Assembly (NCBI RefSeq): GCF_001613545.1
Contig: NZ_BDCO01000002.1
Span: 1,922,001-1,986,000 of the forward strand
DNA length: 64,000 nucleotides
DNA from: Terrimicrobium sacchariphilum
GTDB taxonomy: Bacteria > Verrucomicrobiota > Verrucomicrobiia > Chthoniobacterales > Terrimicrobiaceae
Direction of reading: 5' to 3'
Shown here: positions 44,247-53,069 of the stretch, piece after piece
Layout: every line of letters begins with the position of its first letter
Numbering within the stretch: position 1 is the stretch's first letter
The notes under the pieces: model-generated
Told to the model about the DNA's origin: nothing
Database searches by the model: none
The model's input: the letters and a program-made list of their open reading frames with translations, nothing else
Program-made: the position numbers and the translations under genes

Positions 44247-44536
44247 CCATAACCATCGACTACGAGACGGAGGAGGAGCTTCCCGGCAAGCTGGCGACGG
44301 TTCTGGAGCGGTTCGGGTGGATCGTTTTGCCACCGAATCCGCCGTATGTGACGCCTGGGGAGTACCGGAAGCGGTTCGGAGTTTCTTCGGGGGCGCTATC
44401 AACCGCCCTTGCCGATCCGTGCGTCCCGTCCTTCGCGTCGATCACCGGGCCTAGCGGTCGAATTAACAAGCTGCTGCCGAACACAGCTTTAGACCGCTGG
44501 CTAGCGGCCCGGTTCGGAAAGAGGAAGAGTTTATGA
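44243..44536 (+). CDS. Phage HTH-like hypothetical protein
   Basis: 97 residues. The middle VTPGEYRKRFGVSSGALSTALADP looks like an HTH (recognition helix around SSGALSTAL). The C-terminus is basic (LDRWLAARFGKRK). Could be a transcription or packaging regulator. Confidence 0.55.
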   Translation: MTITIDYETEEELPGKLATVLERFGWIVLPPNPPYVTPGEYRKRFGVSSGALSTALADPCVPSFASITGPSGRINKLLPNTALDRWLAARFGKRKSL

Positions 44537-44790
44537 CACCACCAATTGAAGGAATGAAAGTCAGGCCATACGGGGAGGACTACATGGTCGGAGCGTTTTT
44601 TGGAATTGTTTCGTTTTGCCTCAGCAATGATGGAGCAAGGGGGGCATTCAAAAAAGCTACAGGACGCGACCTTGATAAAAGCAGATCGCCAATAGAGGTA
44701 CAGATCGATCAAGCAACTGGATACGATCGGGACACCCTAGCTCTATTCGCTGATTGGGTCGCTGAAACCGAATGGGGGATCGAGGAATGA
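44533..44790 (+). CDS. Phage hypothetical protein
   Basis: 85 residues; GDD-type acidic C-terminus. No motif recognised. Overlaps both neighbours. Confidence 0.55.
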   Translation: MTPPIEGMKVRPYGEDYMVGAFFGIVSFCLSNDGARGAFKKATGRDLDKSRSPIEVQIDQATGYDRDTLALFADWVAETEWGIEE

Positions 44791-45158
44791 TCCGATTCCA
44801 GATCCAGACCAACCACGCCGGAGAGCCGCAGCTATGCCGGATCGTATCGGGCCGAGGCGACGCCGCAAACTGCCGCGAGATCATCGCGACCGGCGACGAG
44901 CTACAGGAGATTTTGACACTACTAACCAACAACGAAAGAAACGATATGAAAGTGACAATTATCAAACCCGTGCGCTGCTGCCGATGCAGAAACTTGCACG
45001 GAGAGAATGACCGAGTAAGGAAGAAACGCCGTGATGGATGGTTTCAGTCAATCTGTCCCCGATGTGGAGGAATTGATTATCATCCTGTCAATGCAGATGG
45101 AAATAACTGCAAATCTGGAGATAAACAGGCTGAGACGCTTGTGAAGGAGGCCCGATGA
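44787..45158 (+). CDS. Zinc-ribbon-like phage protein
   Basis: 123 residues from ATG 44787 (ATGA overlap). N-terminal half strand-rich; middle CCRCRNLHGEN and ICPRCGG supply two Cys pairs for a zinc ribbon. Function unknown. Confidence 0.6.
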   Translation: MIRFQIQTNHAGEPQLCRIVSGRGDAANCREIIATGDELQEILTLLTNNERNDMKVTIIKPVRCCRCRNLHGENDRVRKKRRDGWFQSICPRCGGIDYHPVNADGNNCKSGDKQAETLVKEAR

Positions 45159-45538
45159 GCGACCCGACCGAACAACCCGCCCCCGTCGTCTCGGAGAGGC
45201 ACAGGGAGGTGGCGAAGGAGATAATTGGCGAGTGGGATTCTATTATGCGGTATCCATGCCTAAATGATCGCGAAAGTGAGGCCGACGAAGCCGCAGCGAC
45301 CGTCCTCGCCCGAGCCTTCCCGCTCCAGGTGCCGACGACCGACAGGCCGACTCAACCAGGAGTTTTCTGGTACAGGAACAGGCCCGAAGAACATTGGGAG
45401 CTTGTGCATGTGAAACGCCTCATGAATGCGCTTTGTGCTTATACTGATGGATGTTCCCTTGCATGGGTTGACGACATGACCGGCGAATGGCTGCGCATCC
45501 CGACGCCGGACGAGCTGGCCGGAAAGGAGCAGGCGTGA
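45155..45538 (+). CDS. Phage hypothetical protein
   Basis: 127 residues: acidic Glu/Ala N-terminal helix, then FWYRNRPEEHWELVHVKRL and a C-terminal DMTGEWLRIPTPDEL, resembling the Trp-rich accessory proteins encoded nearby. Function unknown. Confidence 0.55.
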   Translation: MSDPTEQPAPVVSERHREVAKEIIGEWDSIMRYPCLNDRESEADEAAATVLARAFPLQVPTTDRPTQPGVFWYRNRPEEHWELVHVKRLMNALCAYTDGCSLAWVDDMTGEWLRIPTPDELAGKEQA

Positions 45539-45705
45539 GTGGATTAACCTTTGCCAAACTGGTTGAGGCCAAAAGGATATTGGATGCGTCTTTACCGAAA
45601 CCAAAAGGCGACGACCTTTTATACATTATGACAGATCGAGGTCCGGTCATGATGAGCCGGGACGAACTTGCGAAGTTTACAAAAACAAGAAAGGAGCAGC
45701 CATGA
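45535..45705 (+). CDS. Phage hypothetical protein
   Basis: 56 residues from GTG 45535 overlapping the previous stop. Helical N-terminus (FAKLVEAKRILDASL). No function recognised. Confidence 0.5.
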   Translation: MSGLTFAKLVEAKRILDASLPKPKGDDLLYIMTDRGPVMMSRDELAKFTKTRKEQP

Positions 45706-46022
45706 GCGCCCACGAGAGAGCGGCTGAGGAGATTGCTGACGAATTCTATCGAGTCGGAAACTCCAGAAGCGAGGAGATAGACGCCGTGCAGAATGTCCTG
45801 CAACGCCACTTCCCGGACTGGCAGGACATCAGCTCCGCGCCGAGGGATGGGACCGTGTTTGATGTCACTGTAAAGGAAAGCGGAGAGCGTAGGGCTGATT
45901 ACTGTTGGTGGGATATGGGCCGTTGCTTCAAGCCAACCAATCCAAGGGGAGGCCGATGCTTTGACGAATGGGAACTATCCCACTGGAAGCCAATCGGCCC
46001 GCTGCCGGGGAGGGTTGGATGA
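45702..46022 (+). CDS. Phage hypothetical protein
   Basis: 106 residues; contains WQDISSAPRDGTVFDVTV and WELSHWKPIGPLPG, a block found in many phage accessory proteins (DUF551-like). Function unknown. Confidence 0.65.
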   Translation: MSAHERAAEEIADEFYRVGNSRSEEIDAVQNVLQRHFPDWQDISSAPRDGTVFDVTVKESGERRADYCWWDMGRCFKPTNPRGGRCFDEWELSHWKPIGPLPGRVG

Positions 46023-46405
46023 ACCGCAGCTTAGGCCGCTTCAAACTCGGATTCGAGAAGGTTGAATTGCGCATTCGATCAGGCGAGGGCGGGTCAGCCG
46101 CTCTTTGCCCGGTCAATGGCGCATCTGGTCGAATCACGATCGGTATTGAAACGGATCTCTGGGAGGAGGTTTACAGCGTTCTTCTCCATGAGGCTATGGA
46201 GTACGCCTTACATCGCAACGGTTGCAGCTACTCTCCATCCTGCGACTTCACCAACAACCCTGGGGCGCGAACCTTCGTTGTCGATCATCAGAAATTTGAC
46301 CTTTCCTGCCGAATGGCCGGAGAATTCATCACCGAATGCTACTCGCTCCTACTGCTCGCTTGGAAGAAACACACGAAACAGGTCCAATCCCGCACGCTCC
46401 GCTAG
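46019..46405 (+). CDS. Phage hypothetical protein with HEAME motif
   Basis: 128 residues from ATG 46019 (ATGA overlap). VYSVLLHEAMEYALHRNG contains HEAME, like a zincin helix in which the second His is replaced by Glu, so metal binding is doubtful. It ends the early/middle gene chain before the late promoter. Confidence 0.6.
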   Translation: MNRSLGRFKLGFEKVELRIRSGEGGSAALCPVNGASGRITIGIETDLWEEVYSVLLHEAMEYALHRNGCSYSPSCDFTNNPGARTFVVDHQKFDLSCRMAGEFITECYSLLLLAWKKHTKQVQSRTLR

Positions 46406-46423
46406 CGCTTCGCTAAATAATGT

Positions 46424-46463
46424 GCTGGAAAACAGCCTGTCAAGCGTGTATTGACTAGGCCAT
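46424..46463 (+). promoter_or_regulatory. Late-operon promoter-like element 1
   Basis: GCTGGA (46424-46429), 17-bp spacer, then TGTATTGACTAGGCC ending just before ATG 46464. The same two blocks at the same spacing precede ATG 59124. Transcription from such a TATTGA -10 would start at or next to the ATG. Confidence 0.55.
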
Positions 46464-46910
46464 ATGGGCAGGCCGTCGAAATTCACTCCAGAAATAGCCG
46501 CAAGTATCTGTGAGGCAATTGCATCCACGCCGCGCGGACTTGATTACATTTGCGGCACAAATGAAGAGTTTCCATCAGCAAAGACCGTTCACGCTTGGCT
46601 CAATGAGCATGAGGACTTTCGTAAGAGTTACGTGCTCGCGCGGGAAAGGCAGGCGGATTTACTTTTCGATGAGTGCCTAGAGATCGCTGATAATGCGGCT
46701 CAAGACACGATTCTCCTTGAAAAGAACGGTTGTGAGATCGAATTGCCTGATAAAGAATGGATTCTCCGTTCCAAACTGCGCGTTGATACTCGTATGAGGA
46801 TGGCTGGTAAACTGGCACCCAAGAAGTACGGCGACAAGCAGGAGGTGACGCACCAGCCAGGGGACGGATTCACGGAGTTTTTGACGCAGATCAGGAACCC
46901 GGGCGCATGA
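46464..46910 (+). CDS. terS: Terminase small subunit (Sf6/P22-like)
   Basis: 148 residues. MGRPSKFTPEIAASICEAIAS, SAKTVHAWLNEHEDFRKSYVLARERQ and LRVDTRMRMAGKLAPKKYGDK are the usual blocks of Sf6 gp1-like small terminases, which recognise pac DNA through an N-terminal HTH. No Shine-Dalgarno. It overlaps the large subunit by 4 bp. Confidence 0.9.
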   Translation: MGRPSKFTPEIAASICEAIASTPRGLDYICGTNEEFPSAKTVHAWLNEHEDFRKSYVLARERQADLLFDECLEIADNAAQDTILLEKNGCEIELPDKEWILRSKLRVDTRMRMAGKLAPKKYGDKQEVTHQPGDGFTEFLTQIRNPGA

Positions 46911-48490
46911 TTGAGAACCTTAAGGACAAGCTCTGGCGTCTCCAAAACCTTTACAGCATCAAAGACGCCGAGACCGGGCAGGTCCGTAAGTTCGTTCCTC
47001 GCCCGGAACAGATGGAGATTTTCCGGGCGCTGCTTGCAGGACATCGCAAGATCATCATTCTCAAGGCTCGCCGCCTCGGCATGAGTACCGCGATCGACGT
47101 TTTCGCGGCGGATGAGGCAATATTCAACGCTGGGCGGCAAATCAGCATCGTCGATCAGAACCAGGACGACGCGAGCAAGAAGCTGCAAAACATCGTCAAG
47201 GTGGCGTATTCCTCGCTCCCCGCGGCGATCCGGGAGCGCATCGTTGTTACCCGCGACAATGATGGTTCGTGGCAGGTGCAATCCAAGGCGGGAGACGCAT
47301 CCAGCGCTATCTACGCGGGAAAGAATGCTCGAGGCGGAACCAACCAGCTTTTGCATATTTCGGAATGGGGCGTAATCCAGGCCGACGACCCGAAACGCTC
47401 CGAAGAAATTCTTACCGGTGCTTTGCCATCGGCTGAGCATGGTGTGACGATCATCGAAACCACGTGGAAGGGCGGGCGCAAAGGACACCTTTGGAACCTC
47501 GTTAAGCAGGCGCAGTCCATACAAGAGGAACAGCGCACCTTGGGAGATTGGCGCGTGTTCTTCTTTCCGTGGTTCAACGACCCTACCTATGCGGCCAGCG
47601 GTCCAGCGGTGACAGATTCGGAATTGCTCAAGTATTTCGCTGAGAAGGAGGCGGAAACAGGGCACACGTTCACGCCTGCACAACGTCTTTGGTATCAGCA
47701 GAGGCGCAACACGCTCGGGGCGTTCATGTACCGCGAGTTTCCCACCACGTTTGACGAGTGCTTCCGAGCGCCGATCGATGGGGCGATCTATGCCGGGTTG
47801 ATCGATAAGGCCCGTGCCGAGGGGCGGATTTGCACTTTCCCGGTGGATGGTGCCGGTCTGGTTCACACCTTTTGGGACTTGGGAAGCCCTCTCAATACCG
47901 TCGTGTGGTACGTGCAGTTTGTCGGGCGCGAGATTCGTGTCCTCGATGTCGACATGTCAACCGATGAGGCACCAATCGACCTGACTCCAACGGAGCGGGT
48001 AGCGAGGATAAAAGCCAAGGGATACCCGCTCGGGAACCACTATTTGCCGCACGATGCAGCATTGACGGAGCGCAGCGGGAGGACATTCCAGACCGAACTG
48101 GCATCGCTCGGCCTGGGAAACATCAAGATCATACCACGCACCGTGGATGTCTGGATCGGAATCAATCATTTGCGACAGATCTTTCCTCGGATGGCTTTCC
48201 GTCTTCCAGCGTGTGAGCTTGGGATTGACGCGCTGACCAACTATCACACCCGCAGCGAGAGCGGAACAGGCAGGGCGTCTGACGATCCGGTACACGATTG
48301 GTCGAGTCATGCATCGGACGCTTTGCGCATGATGGCGGAGGCGGATATGCATGGAATGCTCGACGCGGGCGGGTATAAGCCTCGGTCGTCGCTGGTTGTC
48401 AAACGGGGCGGTGAATCATCAAGGCATGTCGATCCCGTAGACGCCTATTTCGAGCCGCAGCGCCGCAGGCTGGTCGTGAAACGCCGATGA
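46907..48490 (+). CDS. terL: Terminase large subunit
   Basis: 527 residues. ATPase domain with Walker A KARRLGMST (53-61), Walker B-like LLHISEWG (148-155) and coupling motif IIETTWKGG; C-terminal RNase H-like nuclease with HTFWDLGS and HDWSSHASDALRMM supplying acidic metal ligands. Packages the genome into procapsids with the portal. Confidence 0.93.
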   Translation: MIENLKDKLWRLQNLYSIKDAETGQVRKFVPRPEQMEIFRALLAGHRKIIILKARRLGMSTAIDVFAADEAIFNAGRQISIVDQNQDDASKKLQNIVKVAYSSLPAAIRERIVVTRDNDGSWQVQSKAGDASSAIYAGKNARGGTNQLLHISEWGVIQADDPKRSEEILTGALPSAEHGVTIIETTWKGGRKGHLWNLVKQAQSIQEEQRTLGDWRVFFFPWFNDPTYAASGPAVTDSELLKYFAEKEAETGHTFTPAQRLWYQQRRNTLGAFMYREFPTTFDECFRAPIDGAIYAGLIDKARAEGRICTFPVDGAGLVHTFWDLGSPLNTVVWYVQFVGREIRVLDVDMSTDEAPIDLTPTERVARIKAKGYPLGNHYLPHDAALTERSGRTFQTELASLGLGNIKIIPRTVDVWIGINHLRQIFPRMAFRLPACELGIDALTNYHTRSESGTGRASDDPVHDWSSHASDALRMMAEADMHGMLDAGGYKPRSSLVVKRGGESSRHVDPVDAYFEPQRRRLVVKRR

Positions 48491-48867
48491 GTCCGGTTGA
48501 TACCATCAGGGCCATGTATCGGGCGCAGCCGACGCGCTGGGCGTTCGCTGAGGAACTTGACGGGTATCTAAGCCACGGGTGGGTTATCAACTCGCCGGAA
48601 TGCTTCCTTATGGGGCGTGAGGTCCGGCGCGATGGAACGCATGAACAGATCACGGACCCGTGGTTTATTTTCGATAAGCCTGACGCATGGTTCGTTGCGG
48701 CTTATGCAGGGAAAGTCAATACAGCCTTGACTCTGATCCCGTTTAGGCATAGGTGGGTTGGATGGGAGCGCGGTTTAAAGTCCGGGCTTCGATTTCACGA
48801 CTTCGACACCTTCCAAAAGACATGCGAATCAATGACCCGCTCAAAAACCCGCTCGCCTTTGAGGTGA
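48487..48867 (+). CDS. Phage hypothetical protein
   Basis: 126 residues; aromatic-rich (DAWFVAAYAGKVNTAL, HRWVGWERGLKSG) and ending in a basic tail. A short acyl-transferase/acetyl-like core is conceivable, but no motif is firm. Its 3' end overlaps the next gene by 46 bp in another frame. Confidence 0.6.
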   Translation: MSPVDTIRAMYRAQPTRWAFAEELDGYLSHGWVINSPECFLMGREVRRDGTHEQITDPWFIFDKPDAWFVAAYAGKVNTALTLIPFRHRWVGWERGLKSGLRFHDFDTFQKTCESMTRSKTRSPLR

Positions 48868-49142
48868 TTTCGTTTTTTTCCTCGCCGAAAGTTTCGGTTA
48901 AGCAGCCCAGCCAGAAGGCTGCCAAGATTCCAGCCGCGCCAAATATCGTGATCCCCGACCCTCCGGCGGCTACTCCGGTTGCCCCTCCACCCAGCGCCAC
49001 GAACGCCGAGGTACAGCAGGCCGCAAGCGACCAGCGCCAGCAGGCCGCAAGCCGAAAGGGAGTACGGGCAACGCTGATCGCTGGTGAAACAGGCGGATTC
49101 ACTCCGGCAACCCCTAGCGCAAAGAAATCACTCTTGGGCTAA
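48822..49142 (+). CDS. Pro/Ala-rich phage protein between terminase and portal
   Basis: 106 residues from ATG 48822; a longer open frame exists but lacks family pattern. Pro/Ala-rich middle, then RQQAASRKGVRATLIAGETGG and AKKSLLG, the ending commonly seen in small genes between terL and the portal of short-tailed phages. Its stop overlaps the portal ATG by one base. Confidence 0.65.
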   Translation: MRINDPLKNPLAFEVISFFSSPKVSVKQPSQKAAKIPAAPNIVIPDPPAATPVAPPPSATNAEVQQAASDQRQQAASRKGVRATLIAGETGGFTPATPSAKKSLLG

Positions 49143-50827
49143 TGGCGCAGAACCTTTCAGATGCAAGGCCGATTTTGGCCCGTTGGGAGTCCATGAAGGG
49201 AAAGCGGTCAACGTGGGATTCCTACTGGCAGCGCATCGCGGATTACGTCATGCCGCGGAAAGCCCAGATCACTATCAAAAAAATCGGCCCGGACCATCTC
49301 TCAAACGATCTCTTTGACACAACGGCGGTATATGCAAACCAAACGTTGGCAAACGGGATGCTGGCCTACATGACGCCTGCTGATGGGAAATGGTTCTCGT
49401 TCTCTCCTCCGGCGTCAAAGGATACTGACGATGAGGTTTCGCAGTGGCTCCAAAAATGCACGGAGATCGTGCAGCGCAGCTTGGCGAACTCAAATTTCTA
49501 CTCTGAAATCCATGAGCTTTACTTTGACGATGGCGCTTTTGGAACCGGGGCGCTGATTGCGCTTCCAGGCAAGGCGTCGGCAATAAACTTCCAAGCTCTT
49601 CCGATTGGAACATATTGCATCTCAGAGGATGACGAAAAGCTCGTAGATACTCTTTTCCGGGAGTTAAAGCTCACCGCTGGTCGAGCCGCTGAAAAGTTCG
49701 GAGAAGAGAACCTTTCTGATAAACTGCGAAAGGAACTTGCCAAGGAGAGGGAGACTGGAAAGGGATGCGATACAGAGCATTGCTTTCTCCATGCGATATA
49801 TCCAAGGCCGGAATCCGAAAGGGAACGAGGCAAGGCGGACGGGAAAAACAAACCATTCGCATCGGTGTACATCGACGTTGAAAACCGTCATGTGATTTCG
49901 GTCGGCGGATTCGATGAGAAGCCATTCTTTGCGACCCGTCATTTGCGTTGGGGGCAAGAGGTATGGGGCATCTCGCCGAGCTGGATGGCGCTACCGGAGG
50001 CCAAGCAGTTGAATTACCTCGTCAAGAGCATGGACGCTCTGGCTGAGATCAAGGCTTTTCCGCGCATCCTTGCTCCTGGGGATATGGAGGGGGAGATGGA
50101 CCTCGACGCATCAGGAGTGACGTTCTTTGACCCGTCGAATCCGAATTCAAAACCTCAACAGTGGGCTGATGCCGGGGATTACAATATCGGGCTGGAGCGG
50201 GAGAAGCGGAAGCAGGAGGCGATTGAGAGAGCGTATCACGTTCCGCTATTCAACATGTTCGCGCAGATCGAACGCCAGATGACGGCTCGAGAGGTGGCGG
50301 AGCGGAGCGCTGAGAAACTGAATCAGTTCACACCGGCTTTCACCCGCAAAACGACCGAGCTACTTTCCCCACTGCTTCGTTGCGTGTTCAATATTCACCT
50401 TCGCGGAGGGTATTTCCCGCCACCTCCTAATGGAATGGTGACGAAAGACGCAGCCGGAGAGGCGGTATTGAGCGAGCCGGAAATCTCATACAATTCCCGC
50501 GTTGCCCTGGCGATCAAGGCTCAGGCCAATATTGCGGCAGGAAGAACACTGGAGGGTAGTCTGATGCTGGCTCAGGCGCGGCCTGAGGTTCTCGACCATT
50601 ACGACTTTGACCGGATCACGCGCGAAAGTGCGCGGAATGACGGTCTTCCTGCTGACTGGCTTTTGCCTTCCGAAAAGGTTGACGAGATGCGGAACGCCCG
50701 AGCGCAGGCACAGCAGGCAGCGCAGGCCCAGCAAAGCGCACTGCTCGCCGCCGAGGTTGCGTCAAAGGCCGGTAACATCAAACCGGACAGCGCACTCGCT
50801 CAAGCCGTCCAACAGCAAGCCGCATGA
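49142..50827 (+). CDS. Portal protein (podovirus head-tail connector)
   Basis: 561 residues, like epsilon15/BPP-1-type connectors. RWESMKGKRSTWDSYWQRIADYVMP at the N-terminus, DTTAVYANQTLANGML, VSGVGGF-like VISVGGFDEKPFF, GRGPSW-like WGISPSWMALPEAKQLNYL, and a helical C-terminus rich in Gln/Ala. Forms the dodecameric ring for DNA entry. Confidence 0.92.
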   Translation: MAQNLSDARPILARWESMKGKRSTWDSYWQRIADYVMPRKAQITIKKIGPDHLSNDLFDTTAVYANQTLANGMLAYMTPADGKWFSFSPPASKDTDDEVSQWLQKCTEIVQRSLANSNFYSEIHELYFDDGAFGTGALIALPGKASAINFQALPIGTYCISEDDEKLVDTLFRELKLTAGRAAEKFGEENLSDKLRKELAKERETGKGCDTEHCFLHAIYPRPESERERGKADGKNKPFASVYIDVENRHVISVGGFDEKPFFATRHLRWGQEVWGISPSWMALPEAKQLNYLVKSMDALAEIKAFPRILAPGDMEGEMDLDASGVTFFDPSNPNSKPQQWADAGDYNIGLEREKRKQEAIERAYHVPLFNMFAQIERQMTAREVAERSAEKLNQFTPAFTRKTTELLSPLLRCVFNIHLRGGYFPPPPNGMVTKDAAGEAVLSEPEISYNSRVALAIKAQANIAAGRTLEGSLMLAQARPEVLDHYDFDRITRESARNDGLPADWLLPSEKVDEMRNARAQAQQAAQAQQSALLAAEVASKAGNIKPDSALAQAVQQQAA

Positions 50828-51138
50828 ACGAGGCCACCCAAAAGCGACAGACCGAGAACGCCAAGGAGCGGCAGCGCCTAATCAATGCGGCCAAGCGGGT
50901 TTTTGCATCCGAGGACGGGCAGCGCGTATTGGCGCATCTCGAGACGACTTTCCGCGTAAACGAGCGCGTTTTCACTCCGGTGCGATCCGGTCCGGACCTG
51001 TATGCGTATGACGCAATTACAGCGGCTCTTACGGATGGAGGCCGAGCAGTTATTATTGAAATCAAAAGGCTTTTGGACGCTCCCTCGCAGGGAGATGCCA
51101 ATATCGAGGAGCCAACCCTGAAAGTAACAAAGCAATGA
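50824..51138 (+). CDS. Bbp19-like phage protein
   Basis: 104 residues. FASEDGQRVLAHLETTF and YDAITAALTDGGRAVIIEI match the Bbp19-like domain of Bordetella phage BPP-1, located, as here, between portal and scaffold. Function unknown. Confidence 0.7.
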   Translation: MNEATQKRQTENAKERQRLINAAKRVFASEDGQRVLAHLETTFRVNERVFTPVRSGPDLYAYDAITAALTDGGRAVIIEIKRLLDAPSQGDANIEEPTLKVTKQ

Positions 51139-51917
51139 GCATTGAAATCAAAGACGGTGCCGTTCTGAAGGACGGCGAGAACGTTGGATCAATCGGACCG
51201 GACGGAAAATTCGTCCCGGTCGATGGCCTGCAATGGAAGCGCCGAGAGGCAATCGAAAAGTTCCTCGCCGACGAGGCCGGGAAGCCGCCTGCCGAGAAGC
51301 CGCCAGAGGAAATCCACCAGGAAGCCGCAAACGGCAAAACACAAGAGGTTCCGGGAACGCAAATGCATCGGCTTTCGATTCCAGATCAGCCGGAGCGCGA
51401 GGTCTTTGGCTTCACGCACGTCGACTCGAAAGGGAAAGAGCACTTGATTGCAGTCGAGAAAGACACTCTCATCGTTGACGGTGATATTATCGGACATTTC
51501 ACGGTGGCCGATGACGGGAAAATCGCGCTCATCGGATGGTCTGAAGAAGAGGATGCTCGCAACCTCGAAATGAATATTCGAAAGCTCAAAGAGAAATGGG
51601 GCGATTCGTTCGAGGAAAAGCGCGATCGTGCGCGAAGCGTTGCAGAAGTCGCGGGATTCGACCTGAACACTTCTGACGCACTTCGAGACGCGGGCTTCGT
51701 GATCGGCCTCGAGTCGCTCTATGACCGGATATTCCCGGCTGCCGCTCTTCCCTTGCGGGATGGAGTAAAGTCGGGGGAGGTGTTCGATTCAAAATCACCC
51801 GAGCCGATCAAAGATCCTCAGTTCGGCGACCTGACCCCAGAATGGGTTGAATGGTTCCGCGCGAATCATTCCTCCGAGGAGTTTGCGGCCAAGTACCATC
51901 ACAGGGGGGTGTACTAA
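51135..51917 (+). CDS. Phage hypothetical protein
   Basis: 260 residues. N-terminal half acidic and Pro/Glu-rich, then strand-rich DTLIVDGDIIGHFTVADDGKIALIGW and two helices. Placed before scaffold in the morphogenesis block; perhaps a scaffold-like or capsid assembly helper. No motif. Confidence 0.55.
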   Translation: MSIEIKDGAVLKDGENVGSIGPDGKFVPVDGLQWKRREAIEKFLADEAGKPPAEKPPEEIHQEAANGKTQEVPGTQMHRLSIPDQPEREVFGFTHVDSKGKEHLIAVEKDTLIVDGDIIGHFTVADDGKIALIGWSEEEDARNLEMNIRKLKEKWGDSFEEKRDRARSVAEVAGFDLNTSDALRDAGFVIGLESLYDRIFPAAALPLRDGVKSGEVFDSKSPEPIKDPQFGDLTPEWVEWFRANHSSEEFAAKYHHRGVY

Positions 51918-51920
51918 GCC

Positions 51921-52814
51921 ATGAAGATCAAGCACAGCATGATGTTTTTCGAGGGCGAGACGGCAACGGCGGGCGGTGGCGGTGGCGCAGCAACCACGAC
52001 GGAAACAGGCGGAGGCTCGCTCATTTCTGATGGAAGCGCAGGTCAGCAGCAGACCGAAGCTACGCCATGGGTAGGAGCGGACGGCGCATTCTCGGAAGGG
52101 TGGACAAATCGCCTTCCCGAAGACCTCGGCGATTATCGCGCCAGCCTAGGCAAGTTCAAGAACGTTGGCGACATGGCAAAGTCGTACCGCGAACTTGAGA
52201 CGAAGCTCGGCGTCAAGGGCACATTCATTCCCGGCAAGGACGCCAAGCCCGAGGAGGTGGCAGCGTACCGCAAGGCCGTTGGAATCCCTGACGAGCCGAC
52301 CAAGTACAACATCAAGCCCGAGCAGCTTCCCGATGGGTTCACGTGGCCCGCTGACGAGGCAATCAAGCCAATCCTTGAGGTTGCGCACCGGCACAACATT
52401 CCCGAGGCGGCGCTCCGCGAGCTGATCGGTGCGAACATCGGCGCTCAGGCGGCGGCATCGGCGGAACTCGCCAAGGCGCAGCTTGAGGAAGGAAAGGCGC
52501 AGCTTCAGCGCGAATGGGGCGACAAGTTCGGTGCCAACATCCAGCGGGCGGCGGCGGCGGCAAAGCTGGCCGGAGTCGATCCGAACTCGGTTGGCTTCAC
52601 TGATCCAGAAGTTGTAAAAGCCGTCGTTGCGCTGGCGGCGAAGATCAGTGACGATCAGTTTGTCACGAGCGGCGGAACCGGCAGCGGATCGAAGGGCGGC
52701 GTTGCTGAAGCTCGGGAGATTCAGACGAACCCCGATCATCCGAAGTACAAGGCATATCAGGAAGGCGATGCGGATACCGTTGCCTACGTGCGCGGACTTC
52801 TGCAACGCGGATGA
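51921..52814 (+). CDS. Scaffold protein
   Basis: 297 residues. Gly/Thr-rich N-terminus, LPEDLGDYRASLGKFKNVGDMAKSYRELETKLG (typical scaffold block), IPDEPTKYNIKPEQLPDGF, and a helical middle and C-terminus with Ala/Lys/Glu bias. Shapes the procapsid before capsid gene expression; located right before the capsid. Confidence 0.85.
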   Translation: MKIKHSMMFFEGETATAGGGGGAATTTETGGGSLISDGSAGQQQTEATPWVGADGAFSEGWTNRLPEDLGDYRASLGKFKNVGDMAKSYRELETKLGVKGTFIPGKDAKPEEVAAYRKAVGIPDEPTKYNIKPEQLPDGFTWPADEAIKPILEVAHRHNIPEAALRELIGANIGAQAAASAELAKAQLEEGKAQLQREWGDKFGANIQRAAAAAKLAGVDPNSVGFTDPEVVKAVVALAAKISDDQFVTSGGTGSGSKGGVAEAREIQTNPDHPKYKAYQEGDADTVAYVRGLLQRG

Positions 52815-52821
52815 TTTCGCG

Positions 52822-52850
52822 TTGACGTATTGGCTGATACCGCATAGTAT
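52822..52850 (+). promoter_or_regulatory. Capsid promoter candidate P1
   Basis: TTGACG (52822-52827), 17-bp spacer, TAGTAT (52845-52850). The core GTTGACGTATTG recurs at 52918. It lies before the terminator at 52876. Confidence 0.5.
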
Positions 52851-52875
52851 TCAGCCTTCATCACTCCTCGACGCG

Positions 52876-52913
52876 GCCCCGGTCGGATTAAAAACCTGAC
52901 CGGGGCTTTTCTT
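52876..52913 (+). terminator. Intrinsic terminator between scaffold and capsid
   Basis: 9-bp perfect stem GCCCCGGTC (52876-52884) / GACCGGGGC (52898-52906) followed by TTTTCTTT. Confidence 0.85.
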
Positions 52914-52918
52914 TGGTG

Positions 52919-52947
52919 TTGACGTATTGACCGATCCATGCTCTAAG
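52919..52947 (+). promoter_or_regulatory. Capsid promoter candidate P2
   Basis: TTGACG (52919-52924), 17-bp spacer, TCTAAG (52942-52947). Near copy of P1 (GTTGACGTATTG), placed just after the terminator, so capsid transcription can start afresh. Confidence 0.5.
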
Positions 52948-53069
52948 CATGGTAGCGGACAACTTCCTTTGAAGCCCGCCCCAAACCCGAAAGCTGGGAC
53001 CTGCCTTGAGCAGATAATCCAGGTGCCGAAGGGGCGCAGTGAACTTCAAAACCTCAAAAGGAGAAAATC

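Noticed and set aside
46019-46405. Zinc metallopeptidase (HEAME)
   Set aside because: The second metal His of HExxH is replaced by Glu and no third ligand is evident.
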